Below the pieces are notes generated by a model that had not been told where the DNA came from, ran no database searches, and saw only the letters and a list, made by a program, of their open reading frames with translations. A DNA stretch of 64,000 bases from Sphingomonas sp. MA1305 (lineage in GTDB: Bacteria; Pseudomonadota; Alphaproteobacteria; Sphingomonadales; Sphingomonadaceae). Where the stretch lies: assembly GCF_016107325.1 (NCBI RefSeq), contig NZ_RCVT01000001.1:930001-994000 (forward strand). Direction: 5' to 3'. Both the position numbers and the translations under genes were made by a program. This document shows positions 11,505 to 20,354 of this stretch, piece by piece. Positions within the stretch are counted from its first letter, which is position 1; each line of letters starts with the position of its first letter.

Positions 11505-12202
11505 CGATCCGCACCGTCGTCGAGACGGGGTCGACCAACGCCGACCTGCTCCACCTCGCGTCGCTGGGCGCGCGCGAGGGGGAGTGGCTCCGCGCCGAGC
11601 TGCAGACTGCGGGCCGTGGGCGGCAGGGCAGGGCGTGGCAATCGCCCGCCGGCAATCTCTACGCCAGCACCTTGGTGCGGCTGCGCCCTGGCGACCCGCC
11701 GGCGCCATCGCTGGCGCTGGTCGCTGCAGTGGCGTTGCACGCGGTGCTCGCGCGGCATCTGCCCGGCCGGGCGATGCTGAAATGGCCCAACGACGTGTTG
11801 GTCGACGGAGCCAAACTGTCCGGCATCCTGCTGGAACGGAGCGGCGATGCGGTGGTGATCGGCATCGGCGTCAACGTCGCCCACCACCCCGATCTTCCCG
11901 ACCGCCGCACCACCAGCCTCGCGGCGGAGGGCGCGCCGCTCGATGCGGCATCGCTAATCGAGGAACTCGCCGAGGCGGTGGCGCGCTGGCTCCAACGGTG
12001 GCGGGGCGAAGGCATCGACGCGATCCGCCGCGCCTGGCTCGCCGCGGCGCATCCGGTCGGCACCGCGCTCAACGTCCGGCTGCCGGATGGCGGGGCGATC
12101 GACGGGATCTTCGACGGCCTCGACGCCCATGGCGCCCTGGTGGTGCGCTTGGCCGATGGCGAACGGCGTGTCATGCACGCGGGCGACGTGTTTCTGCTGT
12201 AA
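11501..12202 (+). CDS. birA: Biotin--[acetyl-CoA-carboxylase] ligase, probable CTG start
   Basis: A 233-aa biotin protein ligase that activates biotin with ATP and attaches it to biotin carboxyl carrier proteins. Visible are ETGSTNADLL (substrate/ATP site), AGRGRQGRAW (the GRGRxGR loop), LKWPNDVLVDGAKLSGIL and VIGIGVNV. There is no N-terminal helix-turn-helix, so this is the monofunctional, non-repressor type. No ATG, GTG or TTG exists in frame close before the ETGSTN motif. The only sensible start is CTG at 11501, which would overlap the nuoN stop as CTGA. ATC at 11507 is a weaker alternative. Conserved sphingomonad order nuoN-birA-coaX supports the call. Confidence 0.93.
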   Translation: MTIRTVVETGSTNADLLHLASLGAREGEWLRAELQTAGRGRQGRAWQSPAGNLYASTLVRLRPGDPPAPSLALVAAVALHAVLARHLPGRAMLKWPNDVLVDGAKLSGILLERSGDAVVIGIGVNVAHHPDLPDRRTTSLAAEGAPLDAASLIEELAEAVARWLQRWRGEGIDAIRRAWLAAAHPVGTALNVRLPDGGAIDGIFDGLDAHGALVVRLADGERRVMHAGDVFLL

Positions 12203-12249
12203 CGATAATCTGGCGGCAGCGGCCGCGCACAAGGGGATGAGGCGGAGCG

Positions 12250-13032
12250 ATGCTGCTCGCGATCGATGCCGGTAACACCAATGTCGTCTTCGCCCTGATC
12301 GAGGGGCGGGCGATCCGCGGCCGCTGGCGGATCGCCACCGATCCGCGCCGCACCGCAGACGAATATGCCGTCTGGCTGAGCCAGTTGCTGGCGCTCGAAG
12401 GCTTCGCGCGCGAGGATGTGACGCAGGTGATCGTCGCCACCGTCGTGCCGCGCGCACTGCACAACCTGCAGGTGCTGAGCAGCAAATATTTCCGGACGGA
12501 GGCGTTGATCGCCGGTCGGGCGCCGGTCGAATGGGGCATCGCCCTCGACGTGGACGAGCCGCAGAATCTCGGCGCGGATCGTGCGGTCAATACCATCGCG
12601 GCGCATGAGCTGCATGAGGGCGACCTGATCGTCATCGATTTTGGTACGGCGACGACGTTCGACGTCAGCGATTATCGCGGCGCGTACAAGGGCGGGATCA
12701 TCGCGCCGGGAATCAACCTGTCGCTCGACGCGCTGGTCAGCGCCGCCGCCAAGCTGCCGCGCATCGCGATCGAGGCGCCGGCGTCGACCAGCGTGATCGG
12801 CCGCAACACCGTCAGCCAGATGCATATCGGCATCTTCTGGGGCTATATCGCGATGATCGAGGGACTGGTCGCGCGGCTGAAGGCGGAGGTTGGCCGGCCG
12901 GTCAAGGTGATTGCCACCGGCGGCCTTGCCGTGCTGTTTGAGCAGCATACCGACGCGTTCGACGTGGTCGAGCCGGACCTGACGATACAGGGGCTGGCGA
13001 TCATGGCTGAAAGAGCCCATATCCCATCCTGA
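12250..13032 (+). CDS. coaX: Type III pantothenate kinase
   Basis: A 260-aa CoaX-type enzyme that phosphorylates pantothenate in the first step of coenzyme A synthesis. The phosphate-binding start [16 protein letters not shown], the GADRAVN segment, [10 protein letters not shown] and [15 protein letters not shown] are all family hallmarks. An ATG at 12250 follows a GAGGCGGAG ribosome-binding site. It is unrelated in sequence to CoaA. It stands between birA and RNase J, a common alphaproteobacterial arrangement. Confidence 0.96.
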   Translation: MLLAIDAGNTNVVFALIEGRAIRGRWRIATDPRRTADEYAVWLSQLLALEGFAREDVTQVIVATVVPRALHNLQVLSSKYFRTEALIAGRAPVEWGIALDVDEPQNLGADRAVNTIAAHELHEGDLIVIDFGTATTFDVSDYRGAYKGGIIAPGINLSLDALVSAAAKLPRIAIEAPASTSVIGRNTVSQMHIGIFWGYIAMIEGLVARLKAEVGRPVKVIATGGLAVLFEQHTDAFDVVEPDLTIQGLAIMAERAHIPS

Positions 13033-13087
13033 CGCGCTCGCGCCGTTCTGGCCTGGCGGGCGCCCAGAAATTCACCGAAAGATATTG

Positions 13088-14728
13088 ATGACCCCCAAGA
13101 ATAACGAATTGCTCTTCTGCGCGCTCGGCGGCTCGGGCGAAATCGGCATGAACGTCAACCTCTACGGCCATGCCGGCAAGTGGCTGATGGTCGATTGCGG
13201 CGTGACCTTCGCCGATGCCGCCTATCCTGGCATCGACATCGTGCTGCCCGACCTCGCCTTCATCGAGGACCGCCTCGACGATCTGGTCGGCATCGTGCTG
13301 ACCCACGGGCACGAGGATCATATCGGCGCCTTGCCCTATCTGGCCGAGGATCTCGGCGTGCCGCTCTATGCGACGCCGTTCACCGCCGGGCTGATCCGCG
13401 GCAAGCTGGAAGAGGAGGGCAATGCCAATCGCGTCAAGCTGCGCATGGTGCAGCCGGGCGGGTCGGAGCAGATCGGCCCCTTCAACGTCCGCTTCGTCGA
13501 GCTGTCGCACTCGATCCCCGAGCCCAACGCGCTGGTGATCGAGACGGCGGCCGGCCGCGTCTTCCACACCGGCGATTGGAAGCTCGATCCCAATCCGGTG
13601 ATCGGCCGGCCGACCAGCGGCGAGGCGCTGAGCGCGATCGGCGACGAGGGCGTCGACGTGCTGGTGTGCGATTCGACCAACGTGTTCAACGATACCGCCT
13701 CCGGCTCGGAATCGTCGGTGCGCCGCGGGCTGGCGGAAACGATCGCCAAGGCGCCCGGCCGCGTGCTGGTCACCACCTTCGCCTCCAACGCCGCGCGCCT
13801 GCACACGCTGGGCGAGGTCGCGCGCGAGACGGGGCGCAAATTGTGCGTCACCGGCCGCTCGCTCGACCGGATTTTGAAGGTCGCGCGCGCCTGCGGCTAT
13901 CTGAAGGACTTTCCGGAGACGGTCGATCCCGAGACGGCGATGCGACTGCCCAAGAACAAGGTTCTGATCGTCGCCACCGGAGGCCAGGGTGAGCCGCGCG
14001 CGGCGCTGGCCCGCGTCGCCGACGGCAGCCACACAATCAAGCTCGACGAGGGCGACACCGTCATCTTCTCGTCCAAGCAGATCCCCGGCAACGAGATTGC
14101 GATCGGCAAGATCCAGAACACGCTCGCCGCCAAGGGCGTGCGGATGGTCACCGAGCGGCAGGCGCATGTCCACGTCTCCGGTCACCCGGGGCGCCCGGAA
14201 CTGGCGCAGATGTACGGCTGGATCCGCCCGACGACGTTGGTGCCGGTCCATGGCGAGATGCGCCATATGATGGAGCATGCCCGCTACGCGCAGTCGCAGG
14301 GCGTCAGCCAAGCGATCGTGCAGAGCGACGGCGACATCGTCCGCCTGCTGCCCGGCGCGCCGCAGAAGCTTGGCCATGCCGGCGTCGGGCGCCTGGTGCT
14401 CGACGGCGACGTGATCCTGCCCGCCGACGGATCGACGATCAACGAGCGGCGCAAGCTGGCGATCAACGGCCAGATTTCCGTCGCCGTCGCGATCGATCGC
14501 CAGGGCCGCGGCATCGGCCGGCCGCAGGTACGCGTGCAGGGCGTGCCGGTCGAGGAGGACCGCGTCGCCTTCGTCGAGGATGCGGCGGCCGCTGCGGAGG
14601 AAGCGCTGAACGGCGGCAAGCGCGAGATCGAGAAGCGGCGCGAGGACATCCGCCTGGCGGTACGCCGCGTCGCGACGCGCTGGACCGGCAAGAAGCCGAT
14701 CGTCGACGTGCTGATCGTCCAGGCCTGA
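13088..14728 (+). CDS. rnj: Ribonuclease J
   Basis: A 546-aa metallo-beta-lactamase/beta-CASP ribonuclease that processes and degrades RNA (5'-3' exonuclease and endonuclease activity in the family). The N-terminus reads FCALGGSGEIGMN. The zinc motif HGHEDH starts at residue 73, with later ligands in the SHSIPEPN and FHTGDWK segments. The beta-CASP part includes VHVSGHPGRPEL and VPVHGEMRHM. ATG 13088 is preferred to an immediately preceding TTG. Length and motifs are complete. Confidence 0.96.
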   Translation: MTPKNNELLFCALGGSGEIGMNVNLYGHAGKWLMVDCGVTFADAAYPGIDIVLPDLAFIEDRLDDLVGIVLTHGHEDHIGALPYLAEDLGVPLYATPFTAGLIRGKLEEEGNANRVKLRMVQPGGSEQIGPFNVRFVELSHSIPEPNALVIETAAGRVFHTGDWKLDPNPVIGRPTSGEALSAIGDEGVDVLVCDSTNVFNDTASGSESSVRRGLAETIAKAPGRVLVTTFASNAARLHTLGEVARETGRKLCVTGRSLDRILKVARACGYLKDFPETVDPETAMRLPKNKVLIVATGGQGEPRAALARVADGSHTIKLDEGDTVIFSSKQIPGNEIAIGKIQNTLAAKGVRMVTERQAHVHVSGHPGRPELAQMYGWIRPTTLVPVHGEMRHMMEHARYAQSQGVSQAIVQSDGDIVRLLPGAPQKLGHAGVGRLVLDGDVILPADGSTINERRKLAINGQISVAVAIDRQGRGIGRPQVRVQGVPVEEDRVAFVEDAAAAAEEALNGGKREIEKRREDIRLAVRRVATRWTGKKPIVDVLIVQA

Positions 14729-14741
14729 CCGGAGGAACGCC

Positions 14742-15029
14742 GTGCGCTGGACGTCGATGCTCGCGATCTACGTCCTGTTCTGGGCGTTCTCCGTCTTCCT
14801 GGTGCTGCCCTGGGGCGTGCGGACGACAAGAGAGGCGGGGGGCGAGCACGTCCCCGGCCAGGCGGAAAGCGCGCCGCATGAATTCCACCTCGGCCGGCTG
14901 GTCGTCCGGGTGACGATCGTCGCGACGATCCTGTTCCTGCTGTTCGTCGCCAATTACGAATTCGGCTGGATCACGCCGCGGATGCTCGACCTGTTCAATC
15001 CCGACGAGGTCTATCTCAACGCCGCTTAA
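14742..15029 (+). CDS. DUF1467 family membrane protein
   Basis: A 95-aa protein with two hydrophobic helices (residues about 5-27 and 52-75) separated by a polar loop after LPWGVRTTREAGG. The N-terminal helix followed by LPWGVRT is the signature of the DUF1467 family in alphaproteobacteria. A GTG start at 14742 follows the RNase J stop by 13 bases with a GGAGGAA ribosome-binding site, so the two are cotranscribed. Function is unknown; the location is the cytoplasmic membrane. Confidence 0.85.
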   Translation: MRWTSMLAIYVLFWAFSVFLVLPWGVRTTREAGGEHVPGQAESAPHEFHLGRLVVRVTIVATILFLLFVANYEFGWITPRMLDLFNPDEVYLNAA

Positions 15030-15123
15030 CCACCTATTCGGTAACGGATATTTTCCGGATTGGCGCTTGCCGGCAGTGTCGTCCCGGCGCTAGCGGCAGC
15101 CACCGTTCGGAGTATCGCTCGCC

Positions 15124-15279
15124 GTGAACCAGACCTGCCTCAACACGCTCGACCTGCTCCACCGTGCGCTGGGATTGATGGACGATGCCGGCATGGCGCT
15201 GATCGCGGCGCAGATCGCCACTGCGATCGACGAATTGGAGCGGCAGCCGCATTGCCACGGGCTGCCGCCGCTGTTCTGA
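15124..15279 (+). CDS. Small helical ORF (51 aa), unknown function
   Basis: A short ORF with GTG at 15124. Its middle predicts two amphipathic helices (LNTLDLLHRALGLMDD and LIAAQIATAIDELER), ending with a Cys/His-containing tail QPHCHGLPPLF. It reads like a compact helical-hairpin protein, not random out-of-frame GC-rich sequence. No clear ribosome-binding site is visible; the nearest purine-rich stretch, CGGAG, is about 10 bases upstream. It lies in the gap between the DUF1467 gene and the convergent coiled-coil gene. No function is recognised, and a chance ORF cannot be excluded. Confidence 0.5.
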   Translation: MNQTCLNTLDLLHRALGLMDDAGMALIAAQIATAIDELERQPHCHGLPPLF

Positions 15280-15304
15280 GCCTACCGGCGGCAGATCGCC
15301 CGAA

Positions 15305-15322
15305 CCCCGGCCTGGCCCGGGG
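15305..15322. terminator. GC-rich hairpin between convergent genes
   Basis: Perfect 6-bp inverted repeat CCCCGG / CCGGGG around a 6-base loop. It lies in the 51-base gap between the 51-aa ORF and the convergent 15,331-17,610 gene. There is no T-tract. Position suggests a bidirectional transcription stop; structure alone is weak evidence in GC-rich DNA. Confidence 0.35.
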
Positions 15323-15330
15323 CGGCCCGG

Positions 15331-17610
15331 TCAGCGCAACCGCTCGATCGCCTGGGCGAGGGCGACATACAGCTTGCCCATGTCCGACGACAGCAGCGTG
15401 ACGCCGAGCGGCGACCCGTCGCGCTGCGCCAGGATCGTGCGCAGCATGCTTTCGAAATCATGGATGTACCGGTTCACCGCCTCGCGGAAGCTGGCATCGT
15501 CGTCGTAGAGGCGCGCGATCTCGCGCGCGTCGCCGGGTTCGAGGATGCGCACGGCGCGGCGGGTGAACACGCCGCGATCGCCCTTCAGATAGGCGGCCCA
15601 GGCACTGTCGCTGACATCGGGTGCGAACGCCTTGGTCACGTCGATCGCCGCCGAATTAAGCGACTCGATCAGCAGCGAGGCGCGTCGCGCGAAGCTGTTG
15701 CGCTCGGCCTCCTCGCGGTCCTGGCGTGCGTCTTCGATCCGCGTCTCGACCAGCGCGGTGCTGTCGAGGATCGTCTGCACCTGCGCGGCAAGCCGTTCGG
15801 TGGCGCGGGTCGCTGCATCGACCGCGCTGTCGGTGGCGTCGGCGATCGCACGCACCTGCCGCTCCACGGTGTCGCTGGTGGCGCGACGCATCGCGTCGGC
15901 GCTGGCCTGTTCGAGCGCGTCGGCCGCCTCGGGGATGACGGAGGCGAGCGTATCGCGCGCACGGTCCGCCGCGGTCGCCGCCGTGTCGCGCACCCGCAAC
16001 AGGGCATCGACCAGCCGCGGCGCCGCTTCTTCCGCGAAACGGTGCGTCCGCTCGATCGTCTCGTCGACCATCGTGCCGAGCGCGTCGGCCTTGTCGCGGC
16101 CTTCGTTGAGCGTCTGCAGCAACCCTTGCGACAGCTGGTCGAGCGTGCGGCGCTGATCGGCGATGACGCCGGCGATCGCCTCGATCGCGTCATGCGTGCT
16201 TTCCGCGGCGGTGACGAGCGCAAGCAGTTCCGGCTTGGCGGCGACGACGACCTGCTTGCTCGCGGTGATCTTGCCATCGAGCCGGGTCAGCGCCTCTGGC
16301 AGGGTTTCGTCGATCTCGCGCGCCGCGGCGTCCAGCGCGATCAGCAGCGATTCGGTGGTGCCGATGGTCTTGGTCGCCATCGCCTCGCCGGTGCGCAGCG
16401 CCTCGGTCATAGCATCCGCCGATCCGCCCAGCGCGCTGATCGAGGCGGCGAGCATCTGCGTCCGCTCGACCCCCTGGCCGTGCAGCGCGTCCAGCCGCTG
16501 CTCGACGCGATCGACCTCCGCGTCGATGACCACGAGCATGTCGTCGCTGGCGGTGCGATGCTGGTCGAGCCGGGCGACGACGCGGTCGATTACATCCTCG
16601 ACCGCGGCGATCCGCTCGCCGAGCGCGTCGGCGCTGTCGCGCGCGGCGCGGTCGAGTGCGGCCTGATTGGCGTGGAGCATCGCCAGCATCGCCTCGCCCT
16701 GCGCAGCGATGCCCTTGCGCGCCTCGTCGACCGCGTCGGCGGTGCGCCCGAGCAGGGCGTCGACCTCGCCCGACATTTCACTCGTCACCGCCTCGAGGCG
16801 GGCGCCCGCGGTCTCGCTGGTCGCCTCCATCCGGGCGAGATGCGCGGCGAGCCGCTGTGCCGCGCCGCCGGCGATCAGATCGGCTTCGCGCCCGCGATCG
16901 ACCAGCGCGGCAAGATGGCCTTCCAGCGCGGCGGCATGCGCACCGGCGGTCAGGCCGCTCGCTTCGAGCAGGCGCCCGGCCTCCAGGATTTCCGACTGGG
17001 CGCGGGGTAGCGAGGCGAGCAGCACCCCGACGTTCGCCTGCGTCGTCGTCGCGGCGTCGGACAGGGAGCGGGCATGCGCTTCCGCCTGCTGGATCTCATC
17101 GCCAATGCCCCGCCCGATCGCCGCCAGCCGCTGGGTGGCGGCATCGCCCATCGTGCTCAGCGTGGTGATCTGTTCGGCGAGCATCTGACGATTGACGTCG
17201 AGCGAGCGCGATAGCACGCCCACCGTGCGCTCCAGGCTTTCCGCCTCCGCTCGCATCGCCCGGGCGGTGTCGCCGAACCGGCGCGCCTCGGCGCGGCTAG
17301 TGCGCAGCGCGAGCAGGCAGACGATGCCGATCAGCGCCGGCACGCTGGCCAGCGCGGCGATCAACTGGACCAGCGCCACCGGCTGCAAAAGGCCAAGATC
17401 GTCGCGGACCAGCCACAGCATCGCACCGAGCCACACCAGGCTGAGCACGGTCGCACCGGCGGGCAGAATCCAGCGTCGTGGGGTCGGCTCCGCCCCCACC
17501 GGCAATGTCCAGGCGGCATTGTCAGACAGGTCGAGCGTATCATGAGCCATGGCGGCGCCCTCGTCATAGCGGTTGGTGCTGCCGGCCTTCGCCCGCATGT
17601 CGACGATCAT
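15331..17610 (-). CDS. Large two-helix membrane protein with long coiled coil (TipN-like architecture)
   Basis: About 759 aa. After a polar N-terminus there are two membrane helices (about residues 49-68 and 76-102), then some 530 residues of Ala/Glu/Arg/Leu-rich helix with no proline breaks, predicting a long cytoplasmic coiled coil. A distinct C-terminal domain follows (SLLIESLNSAAIDVTKAF, later REAVNRYIHDFESMLRTIL and LLSSDMGKLYVALAQAIERL). ATG 17610 has an AGGGGG ribosome-binding site 5 bases upstream. GTG 17616 and ATG 17550 (MAHDTLDL, also with a fair site) are alternatives. The layout resembles the Caulobacter polarity factor TipN, but homology is not shown. It is divergent from the Hpt-like gene at 17,711, with a shared 100-base gap. 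Confidence 0.85.
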   Translation of the reverse strand: MIVDMRAKAGSTNRYDEGAAMAHDTLDLSDNAAWTLPVGAEPTPRRWILPAGATVLSLVWLGAMLWLVRDDLGLLQPVALVQLIAALASVPALIGIVCLLALRTSRAEARRFGDTARAMRAEAESLERTVGVLSRSLDVNRQMLAEQITTLSTMGDAATQRLAAIGRGIGDEIQQAEAHARSLSDAATTTQANVGVLLASLPRAQSEILEAGRLLEASGLTAGAHAAALEGHLAALVDRGREADLIAGGAAQRLAAHLARMEATSETAGARLEAVTSEMSGEVDALLGRTADAVDEARKGIAAQGEAMLAMLHANQAALDRAARDSADALGERIAAVEDVIDRVVARLDQHRTASDDMLVVIDAEVDRVEQRLDALHGQGVERTQMLAASISALGGSADAMTEALRTGEAMATKTIGTTESLLIALDAAAREIDETLPEALTRLDGKITASKQVVVAAKPELLALVTAAESTHDAIEAIAGVIADQRRTLDQLSQGLLQTLNEGRDKADALGTMVDETIERTHRFAEEAAPRLVDALLRVRDTAATAADRARDTLASVIPEAADALEQASADAMRRATSDTVERQVRAIADATDSAVDAATRATERLAAQVQTILDSTALVETRIEDARQDREEAERNSFARRASLLIESLNSAAIDVTKAFAPDVSDSAWAAYLKGDRGVFTRRAVRILEPGDAREIARLYDDDASFREAVNRYIHDFESMLRTILAQRDGSPLGVTLLSSDMGKLYVALAQAIERLR

Positions 17611-17710
17611 GAACACCCCCTGATAGTGGCGGGGAACTTAGCCAGCTTTGCTCCGTCGACAAAGCGAAACCGCAACGAAGCGTTAAGCGGTGCCCCGCTA
17701 GGGTCGGTTC

Positions 17711-18001
17711 ATGGCCTATGACCCCGGAGCGATCGATGCGACCCTCACCGCGGCGGTGGGCGATGCGCCCGCGCTGATCGCGGAACTGCGCGTCGCCTTC
17801 GTCGAAAGCGCCGACAGCGCGGTCCAGGCGCTGGAGCAGGCACAGAGCGATGCCGAATGGCGCGATGCCGCGGCGCGGTTGACCGGTCTGGCGGCGAGCT
17901 TCGGCGCGGTGCGCCTGATGGCGATGGCCAACCGGGCGGCGACCCTGCCGCACGATGCGCCGACGCTGGCCAAGCTGAAGCGCACCGTCGCGCGCCTCTG
18001 A
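17711..18001 (+). CDS. Hpt-like protein lacking the phospho-acceptor histidine
   Basis: A 96-aa all-helical protein with the length and pattern of a single histidine-phosphotransfer (Hpt) domain: an acidic N-terminal helix, then AARLTGLAASFGAVRLMAMA, which aligns with the usual AHTLKGSSANLGA motif. The residue at the phosphorylated histidine position is alanine (residue 55, codon 17873-17875) and the following lysine is threonine. It therefore cannot act as a classical phosphotransfer protein. It may bind partners as a pseudo-Hpt. It is the first gene of a + strand series that ends in an equally unusual kinase-like gene. Assignment to the Hpt fold is by pattern only. Confidence 0.75.
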   Translation: MAYDPGAIDATLTAAVGDAPALIAELRVAFVESADSAVQALEQAQSDAEWRDAAARLTGLAASFGAVRLMAMANRAATLPHDAPTLAKLKRTVARL

Positions 18002-18064
18002 TCGCAGCAAAAAGCACGCGCACGACCCTAGCCAGCGGGAACGCCAGCGCATAACAGCGGCCGG

Positions 18065-19246
18065 ATGCTCGCCGGCCTTCTCTTTGCCCTGCACGATGCG
18101 GACGACCGGCCGACGATGCTGACGGCGACCCTGCCGTTCGGCGGGGTGACGCTGATCGAATATCAGGCGCGGTTGCTCGTCGCCGCGGGTGCGTCGCAAC
18201 TGGTCATCGTCGTTGCCCGACTGACCCCGGAACTGCTCGGCGCGATCAACCGCATCGGTCGCCGCGGGATCGCGGTCGACACCGTCCGCACCGCCGCCGA
18301 AGCCGCCGAGAAGCTGCATCCCCTGGCACATGTCGTGATGCTTGCCGACGGCCTGACGACCACCGAGGAGATGATCGGCGCCTTCGCCCAGCCGGGCAGC
18401 GACGCGCTGCTCGTCGTGCCGGAGGATGCGGCGCCGCCGGGCTATGAACGCGTCGGCGGCGGCATGGTCTGGGCGGGCATCGCGCGGCTGGAGGCTCGGC
18501 GGGTTGCCGAACTTGCCGCCTTGCCGCGCGACTATGACGTGCCGTCGACGCTGGTCCGGCTGGCGGCGCAGGCGGGGGCGGTCAACCTGCTGCTGCCGCA
18601 GCCCGCGATGCGCGCCGGTCATGCGATCGGTCATGGCGGCGCAGCGTTGGAGGCGCGGGGGCGTGCGGTCCTGTCGGCGATGGTGGCGGGGCGCAGCGGT
18701 TGGTTCGACCGCTTCGTCGTCGCCCCGATCGCCCGTGCGCTGATTCCCGTGCTGGTGCCGCGCAGCATCCCGGCCTTGGGTGTTGCCGCTGGTGGCGGCG
18801 CGCTCGGCCTGATCGCGCTGGCGTCGATCTGGTTCGGTCATCCGGTCATCGGCTTGGGTCTCGCTGTGCTCGGCGGGATCGGCGTGGCACTGGCGAGCGT
18901 GCTCGCCGATCTGCGCGACGACGCCGGCATGGCGCGCGGTCTGGCCGCGGCGGCGCTCGTGCTGCCGGCACTGACCGCGCTGCTCTACGGCGATGCCGAG
19001 ATGCGGCGCAGCGCGGAGGGCGCGACGCTGGCCCTGGCTTTTGCGCTGCTGCTCGTCGCGGCGCTCGGCGAGCGCGCGATCGGCCCCGCGACGCGGCCGA
19101 GCTGGTGGGGCAGCGCGCCCGCCTATCTGGTCGTGTTGCTGGCCGGGGCGATCGTCGCCGCGCCGACATTGGGCCTCACCGCGGCGACGCTCTATGCCGG
19201 CGCCACCGCGGCGGCCGCGATCGAACGCCTGCGGCGCCAGCCTTAG
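18065..19246 (+). CDS. Degenerate nucleotidyltransferase / CDP-alcohol phosphotransferase-like fusion
   Basis: 393 aa. Residues about 1-180 look like a sugar-phosphate nucleotidyltransferase Rossmann domain (VTLIEYQARLLVAAGASQLV, then HVVMLADGL). The N-terminal glycine-rich GxGxR...PK signature is replaced by FALHDADDRPTMLTATLPF. Residues about 215-393 contain five or six hydrophobic helices. Their order after GWFDRFVVAPIARAL resembles the membrane part of CDP-alcohol phosphatidyltransferases, but the metal-binding DGxxAR...GxxxD motif is absent (LADLRDDAGMARG in its place). The overall layout recalls inositol-phosphate cytidylyltransferase/phosphotransferase fusions. Catalysis by either half is doubtful. 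Location would be the cytoplasmic membrane. Confidence 0.7.
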   Translation: MLAGLLFALHDADDRPTMLTATLPFGGVTLIEYQARLLVAAGASQLVIVVARLTPELLGAINRIGRRGIAVDTVRTAAEAAEKLHPLAHVVMLADGLTTTEEMIGAFAQPGSDALLVVPEDAAPPGYERVGGGMVWAGIARLEARRVAELAALPRDYDVPSTLVRLAAQAGAVNLLLPQPAMRAGHAIGHGGAALEARGRAVLSAMVAGRSGWFDRFVVAPIARALIPVLVPRSIPALGVAAGGGALGLIALASIWFGHPVIGLGLAVLGGIGVALASVLADLRDDAGMARGLAAAALVLPALTALLYGDAEMRRSAEGATLALAFALLLVAALGERAIGPATRPSWWGSAPAYLVVLLAGAIVAAPTLGLTAATLYAGATAAAAIERLRRQP

Positions 19247-19283
19247 CTCGCTCTTAACGACATAGCGGCTAGGCGCCAGAACC

Positions 19284-20354
19284 ATGACGGTCGAGCCGGA
19301 TCCCCCGCACAGCCCCACGCCGGATGCGCGCCTTGCTGCCGCGCGCCGCCTGGCGGCGCAGGCGGACGGGCGGCTGGGCGCGACGATCGTCGATTTCTTC
19401 CTGCCCGACGACGCCAGGCTCGACGAGCGGACGCGGCTGGCGCTCGGCCAGACGCTGGCCGGTGCGGTCCGGGCGATCGAAACGGACATCCGCCACCACG
19501 CGGCGCGGCTGCTGGCCCCGCGCGGCGCAACGATGCCGGCGGCGGCGGATGTGCTGCGTCGCCTGTCGCGCGCCGGCTTATTGCGCGACCGTGCGCTGAT
19601 CGATGAATTGCTCGGCCAGGTGCGCTGCGATCAGATCGCCGAGGCGCTGGTGCCCCAGGTCGGTGGGCCGGATCAGCCGAGTCTGCTGATCCGTCTTGCC
19701 CAAGTCGACGATGGCGTCGTCGCGACCGCCGCCCGCGCGCTATTGGCCGCCGAGGCGCAGCGCCGTGCGGCGGTCGAGCAGGAGCGGGTGCTGCACGGCA
19801 CGCTGCCGGCGGCGCTGCATCGGCAATTGGTCTGGTGGGTCGCTGCCGCAGTGCGCGAGGCACAAGCGGACGATGCTGCCCTCGATCAGGCGGTGGTCGA
19901 GGCCGCGCAGCGCAATCTCGCGGCGCATGACGAGACGCAGCGGCCGGAAGCGGCGGCGATGCGGCTGGCGATGGCGATCGACGCGCGGCCCGACGAACTT
20001 GGCCCCTTGCTGGTCGATACGCTCGGCGATCGGCGCCTGCTCCTCTTCATCGCCGTGCTCGCCCGCGCGACCCGGCTCGATTTCGTCGCCACGCGGCAGA
20101 TCGTGGTAGAACCGGAGGGGGATCGCCTGTGGCTGGCGCTGCGCGCGATCGACCTCGATCGGGCGACGATCGCCCGCATCGCGCTGGCGCTGGCGGATGC
20201 CGATCCTCGCCGCGACATCGAGGCGTTCGCGGATGCGCTCGACGCGATCGTCGCCGTACCGGTGGAGAGCGCCCGCGCAGCGCTGGCGCCGCTGACGTTG
20301 CATGCCGAATTGCGCGTGGCGATCGATGCCCTGGCGCGGGAGGGCGCGCGATGA
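19284..20354 (+). CDS. DUF2336 domain-containing protein
   Basis: A 356-aa soluble, almost entirely helical protein rich in Ala, Arg and Leu. Repeating helical pairs (for example ADVLRRLSRAGLLRDRALIDELL and SLLIRLAQVDDGVVATAARAL) give a HEAT-like appearance typical of DUF2336 proteins, an alphaproteobacterial family of unknown function. It starts at ATG 19284. Its stop overlaps the ATG of the kinase-like gene (ATGA), so the two are translationally coupled and probably work together. No enzyme motif is visible. Confidence 0.75.
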   Translation: MTVEPDPPHSPTPDARLAAARRLAAQADGRLGATIVDFFLPDDARLDERTRLALGQTLAGAVRAIETDIRHHAARLLAPRGATMPAAADVLRRLSRAGLLRDRALIDELLGQVRCDQIAEALVPQVGGPDQPSLLIRLAQVDDGVVATAARALLAAEAQRRAAVEQERVLHGTLPAALHRQLVWWVAAAVREAQADDAALDQAVVEAAQRNLAAHDETQRPEAAAMRLAMAIDARPDELGPLLVDTLGDRRLLLFIAVLARATRLDFVATRQIVVEPEGDRLWLALRAIDLDRATIARIALALADADPRRDIEAFADALDAIVAVPVESARAALAPLTLHAELRVAIDALAREGAR

